From contig JANVCC010000077.1 of NCBI GenBank assembly GCA_025345505.1, positions 5,502,045-5,566,044 on the forward strand: DNA of 64,000 nt. Direction: 5' to 3'. The translations under genes were made by a program, and so were the position numbers. The DNA comes from Todiramphus chloris collaris. Taxonomy: Eukaryota; Chordata; Aves; Coraciiformes; Alcedinidae. A model generated the notes under the pieces. It was not told where the DNA came from. It worked only from the letters and a program-made list of their open reading frames with translations, and did not search any database. Positions 13,130-25,440 of the stretch are shown piece after piece; the stretch's first letter is position 1, and the number at the start of each line of letters is the position of its first letter.

Positions 13130-14922
13130 CCACACAGACTGCTTCTCATTACCCAGAGATCCCTTGCATGAGGAAGCTAAATTTGGCCAACTTTTGCAAA
13201 CAAAGGAAAATCTTAACCTTTTAGCAGTCACTTGTGACAAACCAGAGTGGTTTTTTTTAGTACCAGACTCCCAGTGGCAGGTATCACATGCTTAAAGCAG
13301 ACATAGCATTATACCTCCTGGTATATGATTTACACTCCCAGAAAACCTTGTTTGGGAAAATTTGAGAGCAGGAGTTTACATTGCCACCTTCTGCTTAAGA
13401 GCTTTTAATGGATCTTACTTCCATGACCAACTGCCTTTTGAAACCATCTGTGTTTCCAGCCTTTAAAACTTATCCTATACAGCATGAAATTGCATTGCCA
13501 ACACTGCCATTGAGGTTATTTGCCTTCAGACCTTCTGCATCATTTCATTTGGCCTTCAAGTTCCTTTCGTGACTGATAATATAATTCACAGATCTCTTTG
13601 CCAAATGACAATATTTAATTCCAAGACTATCACTGTTCATATACAGCCAGGGATATAGTCTTCCCTGTATACATTAATTCACTTCTACTAACAGAATTAT
13701 TTTGCCACTTCTTTAGAAACTCAGGATGGGGAAATCACTCTGCAACAGTTTTAATCTTATCTCTTTTTCTATCAAGTCAATTCTCTGTTTTCAATCACCC
13801 CTTCTCCACATCGTTATGAACATACAGCTTCCCCCATTGCACAACCTGATTTTTCTTTTTAAACCACCTCTCACATCCTGTCACTTACATGAACATACTT
13901 ATACATGAACGTTAGTAATAGCTCAGTTACTACAAAAACCTCTGGCTGAAGCTAACCAAAAGCCTTTTTTTGGAAACCAGCTATACCACAGTATTGAGAT
14001 AGTTTTGCTTCACACATTCCTTGGCTCATATAAATCATAAGAGTTTTTACTTCTCCGTGAAAGAACATATAGAAAAAAAAAAAAAAGAAATACATTTTGA
14101 TAACAAGTAGCAGCTCTTTTCCACTGACTTGTGTTTTTAACACTACAATCAGTAGTTCAATAATTTTGCATTTTCTTTGTTTTAGAAATCTTGATCAAGC
14201 ATATTTGATACAGGCACCTGTCATTCATCCTTTTTTTAGAATTTTATCGGTTCCCTTTGGAAAGGAAGAGGTAGCTGTTCTTCTGCCCCCCTTTTCCAGT
14301 AAAAACAACCTGGGTTTTTTTTTTTTTTTCCAGTTCCAGTAAGAACAGACTGTTCTTTATCAAAATATAAAAATTCGTGTGGGAGAAAAAAACCCAGCAA
14401 AAATAAGGAGAGGACACAGTAAATTAAAAGCAGCTAAGAATACATGCCATAGAAAAGAACAACAACACAGGTTTAAATGACCTCCTTGTACTTTGAAGCT
14501 GACCTCTGACAAGAAAACATATCGTGTCCTTTTAGCACTTGTAACAAAGATAAGGAGTTTTAAACAGAGCCAATCTCTAACCCTTGGCAAGCTAAGTGTC
14601 CAGCTCAGCTCCAGCTGCTAGGCTGCATCAGAAAGACTGAGCACTACTGTGTGCTCCCTCCTGGACCACTCTATGGCTCACAGAACAGTGACTGAAGTGA
14701 GCATTAGCCAGGCTCTAATCACCAAAGGAAAAAAAAAAAAAGATGAATGCTTAAGAGAAACAAATTATATAAGCAACAAGACTGCATGTAAAGTGATTTG
14801 GGAAAGGGCAGCTTTCTCTCTACTTATTGCTGATGAAAGTTGACAGTTGGCAGCTAGAAGCTCTAGGCACTGCCTGGCAGGTTTCAGAGAGCTGTGCCTT
14901 TGAAGAAACCGCAAACCTGTAC
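13130..14922. other. Non-coding DNA with homopolymer runs
   Basis: No gene or recognisable transposon. It contains a 14-base A run at about 14073-14086, a T run at about 14315-14329 and a shorter A run near 14730. The right end abuts the solo LTR. No tRNA primer-binding site or internal retroviral sequence is visible at that border. Confidence 0.55.
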
Positions 14923-15299
14923 TGAGTGACAACAATAATTGTAGAGAATCAAGGCATAGACTCCCTGGTTGATGTGCAGAAGAAACACTTTATTGCAACA
15001 GCAAGCACCTTATATAGCCAGTCATTCTTACCACAAAAGTTTGATTGATATTGGCACCTAACTATGCTCCTATTATTAACAATATGGACAAAGATGTCCT
15101 TCTTAGTTCCTTTTACAACTATCATAAAAAGTAACAGTTCAACAAACATATGGTCACAAGACATTCATGAGCTGTCCTGGCTGGTGTGCTCCCACTTGAG
15201 CTGCTGAAGACGCCTTTGTTCAGGTTATATTCTCATCTCAACACTCCTGATGTTCCCACCAGCCTGACCTTGTCACCATACTCCACAAATAATCACTCA
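14923..15299 (-). mobile_element. Solo LTR of an endogenous retrovirus (class II-like)
   Basis: On the minus strand a TATATAA box (15016-15010) is followed 15 nt later by an AATAAA polyadenylation signal (14994-14989) and about 70 nt of U5-like sequence. This gives the very short R region and TATA-to-poly(A) spacing seen in avian ERVK/alpharetrovirus LTRs. The proposed ends are TGAGTGA (14923-14929) and TCACTCA (15293-15299), a 7-bp terminal inverted repeat with the canonical TG...CA. Length is 377 bp, in the usual range for the group. No primer-binding site, polypurine tract or gag-pol-env sequence flanks it, so it is a solo LTR left by recombination. The six-base flanks do not match, so the boundaries could be off; 14918-15285 is an alternative, with flanks matching at 4 of 6 bases. 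The class is inferred, not tested. Confidence 0.6.
14989..15016 (-). promoter_or_regulatory. LTR core promoter and poly(A) signal
   Basis: The TATA box (plus-strand bases 15010-15016) and the AATAAA signal (plus-strand 14989-14994) lie on the minus strand with 15 nt between them. In the alpharetrovirus-like LTR layout, transcription starts just after the TATA box and the same signal ends the transcript. If still active, it would drive transcription leftwards from about 14.99 kb. Confidence 0.5.
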
Positions 15300-15991
15300 G
15301 AAAAGAGCATGTATTACACTTTATCAAATCAGAGTGGACTAATGGTTCCAGAGAGAGCCTCTAAAATAAAAATTATCCATAGCATTAGAATAAATAGCTC
15401 AAAAAGCACTGATGATAGCCACTAATATGACTTGTAGCATACAGTCATTTGCTATAAACACATGTTGCAATCAGACCTTTAAAATGAAAAAGAAAAAGAA
15501 AAGTCAAGAAAAATAGATATGCCAAGGATCTTCTATCAGAATTTTTCTGGTCTTAGAGAAAGCAACACAAGCTCCAGTGGCAGGAAACATACACTGGATT
15601 TTAACAATCTCTGCCTTTTCATCAGGGACTCAAATACGTGCACACATCAATGCTTCCATCAGAAGACAGCACTAAGCTAAGAGCAGCTGAGCTCAGCATC
15701 TCTTCATATTTTGGAGTGCATTCAAGGCAGTGAGATGGGACCAGACAAGCAGTATAAATCAGGAGTTAGTATTCTGGACATTAAGTCCAAAGGGCTAATT
15801 TCAGAAACTGTTAGTTAATTCTTAACAAAGATCAAGTGCATGGCCCTTGCAAATGATCTGAGAAGCCATGAGATGTGTTTATGTGAGAGATAAAGAAAAA
15901 CACTGCTACAGCAACCATACACCTTTTGTTTCAATTATGGTTTCTTTTTCAGTTCCCAGGTATCTTGGAAATGCAACTTTAGACAGAATAC
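15300..15991. other. Non-coding DNA between LTR and CR1
   Basis: About 700 bp with no recognisable gene or repeat beyond a short A/G-rich run (about 15480-15510). A short pyrimidine tract ending in CAG lies near 15954 but leads to no open exon of useful length. Confidence 0.5.
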
Positions 15992-16903
15992 AATCATAGA
16001 ACGCTTTGTGTTGGAAGGGACCATTAAAAGTCATCAGTTCAATCCCCCTGCAGTAAGCAGGGACATCTTCAACTATATCAGGTTGCTCAGAGCCCCATCC
16101 AACCTGTTTTCAAACATTTCCAGGGATGGGGCATCTATCACCTCTCTAGGCAACCTGTGCCAGTGTCTCACCATGCTCATTGTAAAAAATCTCTTCCTTA
16201 TATCTAGTCTTAATCTACTTGCCTTTAGTTAAAAACCCTTACCCCTTGTCCTGTCACAACAGACCCTACTAAATAGGCTGTTCACATCTTTCTTATAAGC
16301 TCCCTTTAATCACTAAAAGGCCACAGTAAGGTCTCCCAGGAGAGAAGCCTTCTCTTCTCCATGCTGAACAACCCCAACTCTTTCAACCTGTCCTCATAGA
16401 AGATGTGTTCCAGCTTTCTGATCGTTTTTGTGCCCCTCCTCTGGACCTGCTCCAAGAGGAACATGTCTGTCTTGTGCTGAGGATTCCAGAGCTGGATGCA
16501 GTACTCCAGGTGAGGTCTCATCAGAAGGGAGAAGGACAGAGTCACCTCTCTCAGACACTTTTTTTAAGGCAGCCCAGGATAGGGCTGGGCCTTCTGGGCC
16601 ATGAGCACACATTGCTGGCTCATATCCAGCATTTCATCCACCAGCACCCCCAAGTCCTTCTGCTCAGAGCTGCTCTCAATCCTTTCATCCCCCAGCCTGT
16701 ATTGATACTGGGAGTTGCCCTGACACAGGCGCCGGACCTTGGATTTGGCCTTATTAAACCTCTTGAAATTCACATAGGCCCACTTTGAGCTTGTCCAGCT
16801 TTCCTGAGGGTGTACATGGTCACACTGTCTGTGTCACCAATGAAGATATTAAATGGTACTGGTACCAGTATGGATCCCTAAGGGACACCACTCTTGACAG
16901 TGA
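15992..16903 (-). mobile_element. CR1 LINE, 5'-truncated, minus strand
   Basis: The 3' end is at the left: an ATCATAGAA-type terminus followed by the CR1 hallmark block (TTGGAAGGGACC, then TTCAATCCCCC). Reading leftwards on the minus strand, translations match the C-terminal part of CR1 ORF2. A 69-codon stretch (16773-16564) contains [20 protein letters not shown], and another (16545-16306) contains [16 protein letters not shown] and [14 protein letters not shown], in different frames, so the gene is frameshifted. Near 16.80 kb the text jumps over about 70-75 bp that, by comparison with the copy at 61.2 kb, should encode the catalytic FADD box. The right end near 16.90 kb is a 5' truncation. 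It is a dead copy. Confidence 0.92.
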
Positions 16904-19900
16904 TAAATGATGTGATTTCTCAGAGAGCACGTGGGAGGGAACAGGTCAGGTATGAGCATCCCAAAGAGCTGCTGCTCAGCAAAGGAGGATTCTATAAAGA
17001 AAAAAAAAAAAAAAGAAGAAGAAAGTGTGTGTAGCTGTGTAACTAATAAACACTAGGCAGGGTGTCCTCAATTACTCTGCAACAACGCTATATACATTTC
17101 CGCTCTTCTCTGCTTGGGTTTGTTTTTTATTGGTCTTCCTGTAAATAATTCATAGAGGTCAAATACATTTCTGAAGTTTTTCTAGCCATCTTATGTACCG
17201 TATATGTTACTGCAGTACCTCGGGGAGGGGGAAGTCAGATTTGGAATGCAGCATAGCGAAAGAGGAAAGAGCAAATACAGTTTGGAGGAAGGATGAATGT
17301 AGGACACATCATATGAATAATGGATACCAAAAGGCATAAACTGGGGACTTAAGACCTGCACAACTCTCCTGGAAAAATCAGCATTTTCCTTTCTACCTTT
17401 TTACAGCAGTTGGAATAAATGCCTCTTGTTCAAATACACATTAAAATAATTTGGTTTTCTTGTCTTAAAACCATCTCTTCAAACAGTTGCCTAGCAAAAT
17501 CAGTCTAAGAAAATCTGCCTTTAAGTTGGGAGCCAAGAAGCGATAGCAACACTCATCGGCACGCTCCCATTCAGTGGGGATGTAACAGGAACATAGTGTG
17601 TATTCTCATCCTTGTTTCTTATTCTCTTATACTATAATCTCAGCAGATTTATTCTATGTAACTATAATTACCAGAAACAGTCTTTCCATATAAGCACTAC
17701 TATATAAAGGTGCTGGAAGGTAAAAGAGTAAGGACTGAAAATAGAAACATTTAATCAAGGGAACATTAATCCCATTCTCTCCCATACTCATACGGTGACT
17801 TACATGCAAAGAGTCAGGTATCTGCAGGCAACATCCCAAATTTCTGTTAAGCAGCCATATTCCTAATGAAAAAAGTTGTGTTTATGCACATTCTAAGAGC
17901 AAGCCAACTGTCCTATCTCATGGTAAGGCACATTATGCCCCATGATTAAGCAATAAAATATTCTTCTGTTCATTATTTCCACTGCTTAAATTCAGAAGCA
18001 TATGAGGAGAAACAAACACCACCGAGGGCCAGACTAATCCTCTTAAAGAGGAAAAATCCACTGAAATCAGCAGTTAAATTAAGCATTCCCTCCTATACTC
18101 TCTGCTGCAGGAAGATTTTTGAACCTGGTGTCAATGGAGAACAGTTCAAGCAAGAGTATCAGGGATTTGACCTTTTCATCTGTGTACCCAGCATGCATCA
18201 GATGAGCCTGACAGTGATGCAGATGAGGATAGATGCTACAAATGCTTCCAGTAGAGCCTGGCCACCCTGGTTTGTTGCTCACCATCGTCTACTGTTGATG
18301 CCTCATCCATGGGACTACTGGTCTGGTCAGCCCCAGCCCAAACCAGCTCTTTCTCAGTTCATTCCAGTGTTTCTGTTTTAAGGATGCTGGCACAGGGAGC
18401 AAGGCCAGCAAATGCAAGTGTTTGGACACCTCCCTTGATCCAAGTCATTCTGTAATCTAAATAAGACAGTTGATCAAGGCATCTTGCTCATTGGCACAAA
18501 CTCAGCAGCTTCTCACCACTTAACTCACTTCCAGAGTTCTCTCACACATCAGGATCACCCCACCAGGGCAGGAGCTTTGGGATTACAGCTGCACAGCTGG
18601 AGAACTGAGTCTTTCCTTCACTATGAGTTTCTTGCTACAAATACCAACTCTTTTTGGAATATGATAAAGGACAGACTACACTAACAATACAGTCCTATTA
18701 GTCTTGGTTTCTCAGACTGAATTAAAACATAAGATTAGAAGAGGGGTTTTCAGCCAAGCTTCTAGATGCCATTTGGTAATCCTTAACACTACTGTCTATC
18801 TGTGCTAGAGATAGTCAGAACTCCCACAACTTTCATTGTGCATGATATTGTAAGAGCCATGTATTTCTTGGAGTTCTAAGATCAGGAGGTGCAAGACTGT
18901 AAAAGTCAAATTTTTTTGAGAAAGGAAAATGAACACTTAAAGTTGTTTAAGGAAGAGAAGCTTTTCAACACACTATAAACCAACCAGAAAAAGTGAAAAT
19001 AGTTTCTGCACTTTCCATTCTTTTATGACATGAGAGCTCTTTCCCATCTGTACTGTTTACCTTTCCATTACTATAGCAATGCTCTGAAAATTTCTTCACA
19101 GCCAAATGCAGAAAAAGTGGCCTCCTTGGCCCAGAGGTCCTCAAAAAAATCTCTGCAACTTCATGGTCCTTCTCACATGGGTACAAATTCTGCTTCCCAG
19201 CTGGTGGCCAATTTCACTGTTCCTGATGAACATCTGTGATACACAGCTCACTTCAACTGCACATAAGCAATAGCTCAGACACATAGGTGATCTCACAAAG
19301 ATTGACCTTGGTTTTTAATTCCATTTCAACTCCTATGACCCCGCTATACTTTAAACAATTACTCTAAAAATGGGACAGAAAGGCACAGCACTTTGTACAG
19401 CTTCTGTAAACCCCCTGTTGATGTTCCTGTGCTCTACTTCAGTCTGGCTTTTATGGTTATTTTGCAGACATTTTTCCACTTTCTCCCCATTTTGCCTCCA
19501 AACTTTGCTGTAGGAAGTATCTTCTCTCTTCCTTGCTTCATCTAATCATCCAGCTGTACATTGTCCCAGTATCTTCTGTTTCTCCAGCAAGAAAATACTG
19601 CACTCATCCAGCCTCACCACAGATTTCCACAGCTTTACTGAACAACACTGGTGCAAAGTAATGCATCTTTCCCCTTTGAGACAGATATTCAGTCCTTGTT
19701 CCATCTTAACACTCAACATAAACATATTATTAAAGCTACTTGCAAGCAGTACTGGAAAAAGTAGTACTTTTCTCAATACTCTGTGCTGAGAGCACACTGA
19801 TTTCTTCCTGTAGAAATGGACTCTGCTCTCTGCATCTCAGCACTTAACTACTTTCTAGCAACTACAGATCAATTAGAGACCTAGACAGTCTCAATTTCCA

Positions 19901-21469
19901 CCCTAACATGTGCTCAGTTATTCACCAGGAAACATATTTAAAGAGAATACAGAATAGGCTGAGTTCTGTTTAAAATCATGTCATTAACTCTCAATTTAGC
20001 AAGCTTTAGAATCAAACTGCTTTGCAGTTGTTAGCTCTCCTTACAGAGCTTTCAAGAGTTTCACATTATCTGAGTTTCATCTGAAAAGGTCTGCAACTGA
20101 ACTACCTGCTGCACGAAATCCAGCATAGTCCCATCTCTAATTTGACCCTTAGGTTTATGTTAATTTCGTAAAAGAGCTTTTTAAGATCAAAAATTGATTC
20201 TGAAGTTTAACTGTATGCTGTGTCAAGTGCCGACTAGTGAATAAAATACTCATACAAAACAGTACTCTGAAGATGAATTTCTAAATAAACACGAAAATAC
20301 CAAAGCTGTATCTAGATATGTAATTGAAAAATTCACTCCTGAAAGTTATTAGCTTGTTGTTGACTTTTTGCTCCTGTGAAATGCACAATGTACCAGCATT
20401 AAGACTGCATGGTCCTAGATCTTAATGTTTAATGCATTAATACACATTGTGTGTCTACTCATGAGCTGGATGTCATTTTTGTAGATAAAAACTGTTAGAA
20501 ACTGATTTTTAAAATCTTCCAGATGGATCTGTATTGAATTAAATGACAGAAATTTGTTGGGGGATGGCATAGGGATAGACAAGTGCAAATCATAGCCCCA
20601 AACCCTGCTTAGACAAAATTCCTACCAGATAACCTGAAAGGAGGGTTTACTATCTAGGAACAGCTTCACATTTACTCCTTAAAAGTCAATGTCTCTAAAT
20701 TAATTACTCTCCAGACTGTCCTTAAAGCACAATTTGTAGGGTGCAGGGCTGGGGGGGCAACTTCTTCAGATGGTAAGCCAGGGGTTGCACCATGTTAATA
20801 CCTGGTAGCTGCCTCATTTTTCAGGCACAAGTAGTAGCCATGTGCAGTAGCCATGTCCAGCCCTCACCTTAACACCTTACATTTCTATCCAGCTGCCTAC
20901 AGTTCCACTTGCTCCTCAGCCTAGACTCAGTATTGTTGCAAGCACTTCTTCAATTCCTGCCTTTTTTATAAGGTCTTCTTATGCCTTGTATCATTTGGAG
21001 CTTTCACTCTTCTGTCCCTTCTCCCAGCCCTCAATCATGCATTTATATGCCTTTTAAATAAACATCCTTGAAAATTACCCCTTCGAATTGACTCTAGAAA
21101 CTGGTTCCCTTCGACAGTAGTGTCTAAGCCCAGCCTGAGAGTACACTGATCCTAATCAGAATTTTCAAACAATGCTGCCACTGAATTAACCTGGCCTTGA
21201 CCATGTTCCTCCTCCTTAGAGTTGTAAAGTACTGAAATAAAGCACAATAGGTGATAAAATATGTGGTGCTGCATGCAGAAAGAGGATGACTTCACATTAG
21301 AAGAAATTAGCAACTAATAATTAATTCTAATTTGCAAAGCCATTCAGGAAGATACACTATGATAAATAGCCCCTGTTCTAACTAGGGAGCACAGAGACAG
21401 AAGACTGGATAATGAAAGCTTCAGTCACTGTTGTGTAATGCCCTGGTATTAACATGTTAAACATAAGCC
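16904..21469. other. Non-coding unique DNA, no gene recognised
   Basis: The stretch contains an A/G-rich run at about 16998-17025 and otherwise unique sequence. A 68-codon minus-strand frame at 18285-18079 reads somewhat protein-like (it includes YPHLHHCQAHLMHAGYTDEK), but I recognise no family and see no supporting splice pair. A small tandem repeat (AGTAGCCATGT twice) lies near 20.83 kb. No recognisable transposon was seen. Confidence 0.5.
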
Positions 21470-22073
21470 CTTGTGCCCAAGAAGGCAAATGGTATCCTGG
21501 GGTGCATTAAGAAGACTGTGTCCAGCAGATTAAGGAAGGTTGTCCTCCCCCTCTACTCTGCTGTACTGAGACCTCACCTGGAGTACTGTGTCTAGTTCTG
21601 GGCTCCCCAGTTCAAGAGAAACTGAGATCTACTTGAGAGAGTCCAATGGAGGGCTATGAGGATGATGAAGGGGCTGGAACACCTGCCTTACAAGGAAAGG
21701 CTGAGAGACCTGGGGCTGGAGAGGAGAAGACAGAGGGGATCTAATTAATGTCTATAAATACATAAGGGCTGGGCATTAAGAAGGCAGAGACAACCTCCTT
21801 TCACTTGTACATTGTGATAGGACAAGGGACAATGGATCCAAGCTCAAGTACAGGAAGTTCCGCCTCAACACGAGGAATAACTTTTTTACTGTAAGAGTTG
21901 TAGAGCACTGGAATAGACTCCCCAGAGATGTTGTGAAAGTCTTTCTCAGAAGACTTTCAAGACCTGTCTGGATGCATTTCTGCACCATCCGCTCTAGTTT
22001 TGTCCTGCTCTCGCAGGGGGGTTGGACTCAGTGATCTTCAGAGGTCCCTTTCAACCCTTAACATTCTGTGATT
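21470..22073 (+). mobile_element. CR1 LINE, 5'-truncated, plus strand
   Basis: The copy starts inside the ORF2 3' third (GCCCAAGAAGGCAAATGG, then the 'catcctggggtgcatta' block) and runs through the conserved 'gagcactggaatagactccc' segment to the CR1 3' end, finishing with ATTCTGTG at 22063-22070. The ATTCTGTG end and overall wording match the subfamily of the 56.5-58.2 kb copy, not the ATTCTATG-ended copy at 60-62 kb. Many substitutions and indels break every frame. No target-site duplication could be identified. Confidence 0.93.
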
Positions 22074-23354
22074 AATATTATCCTGATGAATATCACAACA
22101 GGCTTGCAATACTAATCATTGCAAAGTCATTAATTAAAACTTATATCAGATGCATTTTGCTTATATTAGCATTCCCTTTAGAAAACATTAAGCCATTTCA
22201 GTGCATTAAACTTCTGAAACCTCTTCTTAGATAATGTCAAAGTTAAAGCCCTACACTTGACTGTCACCTCAAGACTGTTTTCCTGATCACACAGAACACT
22301 TTGGCTGCTCAAAAGGTTAGGTTTAGACCACAAACCATTTCACTTTAGACTATGCAACAAAGATGCATCATCTGGAATACATGACTGGTAATCTTCTAGA
22401 CTAGCATTAACACCCTTTAGGAAATTTACACTAATTTAAAACCATTTCTTTCGTGTTGAAATGCAACAATGCAGTAAACAGGCAGAAAGCTGCCACAAAC
22501 TCCAGGTAGCTTTGTGCTATTAGTGGCAGAGCCAGTTAACTCATGCAATACATCAAGGAGCAGCAACTATACTGCTTGCAGTAGGAAACATAACTCTTTT
22601 TAGAACTGGATTAACTCCTTCTGCATGATTCTCCATACTTTCAAGTCTGGTGAAAGCAAGGACATGCTGTACAACCAAGACACGGAGGCTTTAACAAACA
22701 GGCATCTACTTTAATATCAAATCCTTGCAGAGAAAAAGCACTACTTTTTTTACACTGATGTAGTCAGCTGAGATTGATCTTTGAGCTAAATGATCAGTCA
22801 TTAGGGATGAGTATTTAACTTTATTTCACTCAAGACACTATTACATGGATCTTATTACTGGAAGAAGAGGGACCGAAATTCACAATGTATTTGCTATTCC
22901 TCAGCTGATATATTGTGTACATAAAAGGCAAGGTAGAAATCATTTCACCTATGAAAGTTAGGCAGTTTGTCTAAACTTGCCATCTAGATTCCTTTAACCA
23001 CCTATAAAACACACATCCGAAATCAGGTCACTCTATGCACCTTTAAAATGCTAGAGTTTGGGTGGGCTTTGTCCTGCCCAAACATCAGACTGCTTACAAT
23101 ACTTCCTAAGTTTCACCACAAGCAGAACTGGATTAGAGTAAAACCCTTGTACAAGTACAAGGAAGCTTGGTATTTAAGAGCAAGCTTTGTGGTTTTTGCA
23201 TTGCATATCTTTATTTCTTTCTTTCACTGTGGACAATAAAAACAGGCCATTTAAGTTTCACTTCTCACACTGTTTCATACTTTGGCCTTCATGGGCACAG
23301 ATACAATAACTGGAAACAGTGCAAGAACTTCCAGTGACATTTAAAACCATGTTT
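22074..23354. other. Non-coding DNA between two CR1 copies
   Basis: About 1.3 kb with nothing recognisable as gene, RNA or repeat. Short open frames (for example 23048-23239) resemble no known protein. Confidence 0.5.
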
Positions 23355-24230
23355 CTCTAAGGTGCAGGAGCAGGAGGTCCCAGTGTGCCACAAGACAAGT
23401 TGGGGGCAGGAAGAGGACAAGACTGCCTGAACAGAGACCTTGGACTGGAACTCAGGAAGAAAAGGAAACTCTATGGACTAGGGAAGAAGAGGCAGGCCTC
23501 TCAGAAAGACTACAAAGATTCTGTGAGACTATGCAGGGAGAAAATTAGAAAGGACAAAACCCAGCAAGAAATTAATCTGGCTACTGCCATAAATGACGTT
23601 AAAAAATGTTTCTATAAAATACATTAACAATAAAAGGAGGACTACAGAGAACCTTCAGCCTGTTGGATGCAGGGGGAAAACAGTGAGGATAAAGAAAAAG
23701 CTGAAGTACTGTATGTCATCTCTTCAGTCTTTAATAGTAAGACCAGTTTTTCCTATGAGTGCCCAAACCCCTGAGCTGGAAGACAGACATGAGGAGCAGA
23801 ATGAAGCCCCCATAATCCAGGAGGAAACTATCAGTGACCTACTACGCCACCTAGACACACGTAAGTCTATGAGGCTAAATGAGGTCCGCCCAAGAGTACT
23901 AAGAAAGCTGGCAGAAGTGCTCACCAAGTCACTTTCCATCATTTATCAGCCGTCCTGGCTGAAGTAGCCATGTAGTGATTGGACAAAAGGTAATGGTTTC
24001 AAAATGGAAGAGGATAGATTTAGATTAGATATAAGGCAGTTCTTCACTGTGAGGGTGGTGAGAGACTGGAACAGATTACCCAGAGAAGCTGTAGATGCCT
24101 CTTCTCTGGAAGTGTTCAGAGTCAGGTTGAATGGGATGCTCAGCAACCTGGTCTGGTGGGAGGTGTCCCTGCCCATGGCTGAGGGGATTGAAACTAGATT
24201 TATCTTTAAGGTCCCAAACCATTCTGCAAT
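23355..24230 (+). mobile_element. CR1 LINE with large internal deletion, plus strand
   Basis: The 5' part encodes the linker between endonuclease and reverse transcriptase of CR1 ORF2 (ELRKKRKLYGLGKKRQASQK at about 23.44-23.51 kb) and the first reverse transcriptase residues (LRHLDTRKSMRLNEVRPRVL, about 23.85 kb). At about 23967 the sequence jumps directly to the ORF2 C-terminus ('tagtgattggacaaaaggtaatgg') and the 3' end (AAACCATTCTGCAAT, near 24.22 kb). Compared with the copy at 60.6-61.8 kb, about 1.1 kb is missing, removing reverse transcriptase motifs A, B and C. The element is also 5'-truncated. Its 3' half resembles the CR1 group ending in 'cccaaaccattctatgat'. Confidence 0.9.
23385..23966 (+). 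pseudogene. CR1 ORF2 remnant (pre-RT linker and RT start)
   Basis: Two overlapping frames (23385-23627 and 23593-23967) together read as the basic linker upstream of the CR1 reverse transcriptase and its first conserved helix. One frameshift near 23.6 kb separates them. In an intact element this protein nicks the target and copies its own RNA; here the endonuclease is absent and the catalytic core is deleted, so no activity is possible. The open reading after 23.94 kb ends at the deletion junction. Confidence 0.8.
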
Positions 24231-25336
24231 ATTTCACCAAAACCTACTGGGCTTTTCCGTAAGAATAGGCAAGCTTAGAAGCAAGGGATTTTTCAACTTT
24301 TTTAAAGACCAAAACACATAGTTAGCATGACTGATTACAATATTGGTTCTACTCACCTGTGTTTGACTTTCTGGCACTGTCATCACATTATACAATTCAT
24401 ACAATTATAGTTGGATATATCTTTATTTTCTGAAGCACATTCTGCAGTCATGACTGCAGAAGTATTATCTAAAGCAGATCAGCAAGTAGCCTATGATACA
24501 TAGTAAGACACCTTATGATGAATCAATTAAGGCAGAGGCATGAGGCTATAAACAATGAGAAATTAAGATGCAGGGCAAGGGAGACAAAGATATGAGACAA
24601 ACATATATCATGTGATCATATTTGGAGAGGGAAAGCTAATGAAGCAGTGAGAAGAAATCTGGAATGTTATTAGTACTATTGTGTTGATTAAATATTGTAT
24701 TGAACGTAAGAGCAATTTGATGCTGTTCATTTTCCTGGATAGTTTTCTCATCACAATTAAACTGAAAAGATAAATGGTCCAGTGCTTCACAGATGTGAGG
24801 TGTTGCTTACACAGTGAATTGTTCGACTAGGGGAACCAAAGCTCATCTTCAAGCCCTGTTCCCATAAGAAGCACATAGGGTTCAACTGTCAAAATTCTTG
24901 GCATTGGCAGAGCCACAGTAATGCCAGTGGGATCCTAGGAGAAAGCTGATTTCTCAGACAGGCATAGCAGTGTGCTTCCAGAAGGGAAAGAAACTCCTGA
25001 CACAGTCCAGTCTAAATACTTGACTCAGTCTGATAACAAATCTAGAGAGAAGGGATGAGCTTTCAGTTTGGCTTTGTTTAGGAGATCAATGCCATGCAAT
25101 CCTAAAGTCATTTTTTACATGAGTTGAGAACAACAGGTGAAGTGTTCTGCCACTCAGACACAGAGAGACAAGCCAATTCCAGTCAAGCATCTGCTGATTC
25201 TGTTCTTTTAGGGTCACTTCTTTACTTTTATCAAATAATTACTTCCCACTGGGGGATTACATGATGCAATTAATACCCATTCTGTATAAAGGAGGAGGAG
25301 GCATTCTTTCATCTTCTTGGGACACCTGTCCTCCTG
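24231..25336. other. Non-coding DNA, nothing recognised
   Basis: AT-rich unique sequence without recognisable genes, RNAs or transposons. Confidence 0.5.
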
Positions 25337-25440
25337 AAAAACAAAACAAAACAACAAAAACAAACAAACAAAAAACCCTACCAAAAACTAAAAGAAAACA
25401 AAACAACACAACAAAAAACCAAAAACCCACACAACACCCC
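25337..25440. repeat. A/C-rich low-complexity tract
   Basis: About 104 bp made of A runs with C, CC and CCC interruptions ((CAAAA)n, (CAAA)n), ending with an AAAAACCCACACAAC motif. The A(n)CCCACA motif recurs in the tracts at 34.5 and 37.3 kb and, on the other strand, at 42.5 kb. A 60-codon open frame runs through it (25261-25443) purely because of the composition. Confidence 0.85.

Noticed and set aside
16405..16788. 127-codon plus-strand frame at 16.4-16.8 kb
   Set aside because: Antisense to the minus-strand CR1 ORF2 tail; not a gene.
18079..18285. Protein-like minus-strand frame of 68 codons
   Set aside because: The composition looks protein-like and a second frame upstream starts MDEASTVDDGEQQ, but I recognise no family and there is no splice evidence.
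21035..21075. TATA-like and AATAAA sequence close together on the plus strand
   Set aside because: The spacing is too short, there are no TG...CA ends and no U5-like sequence; not supported as an LTR.
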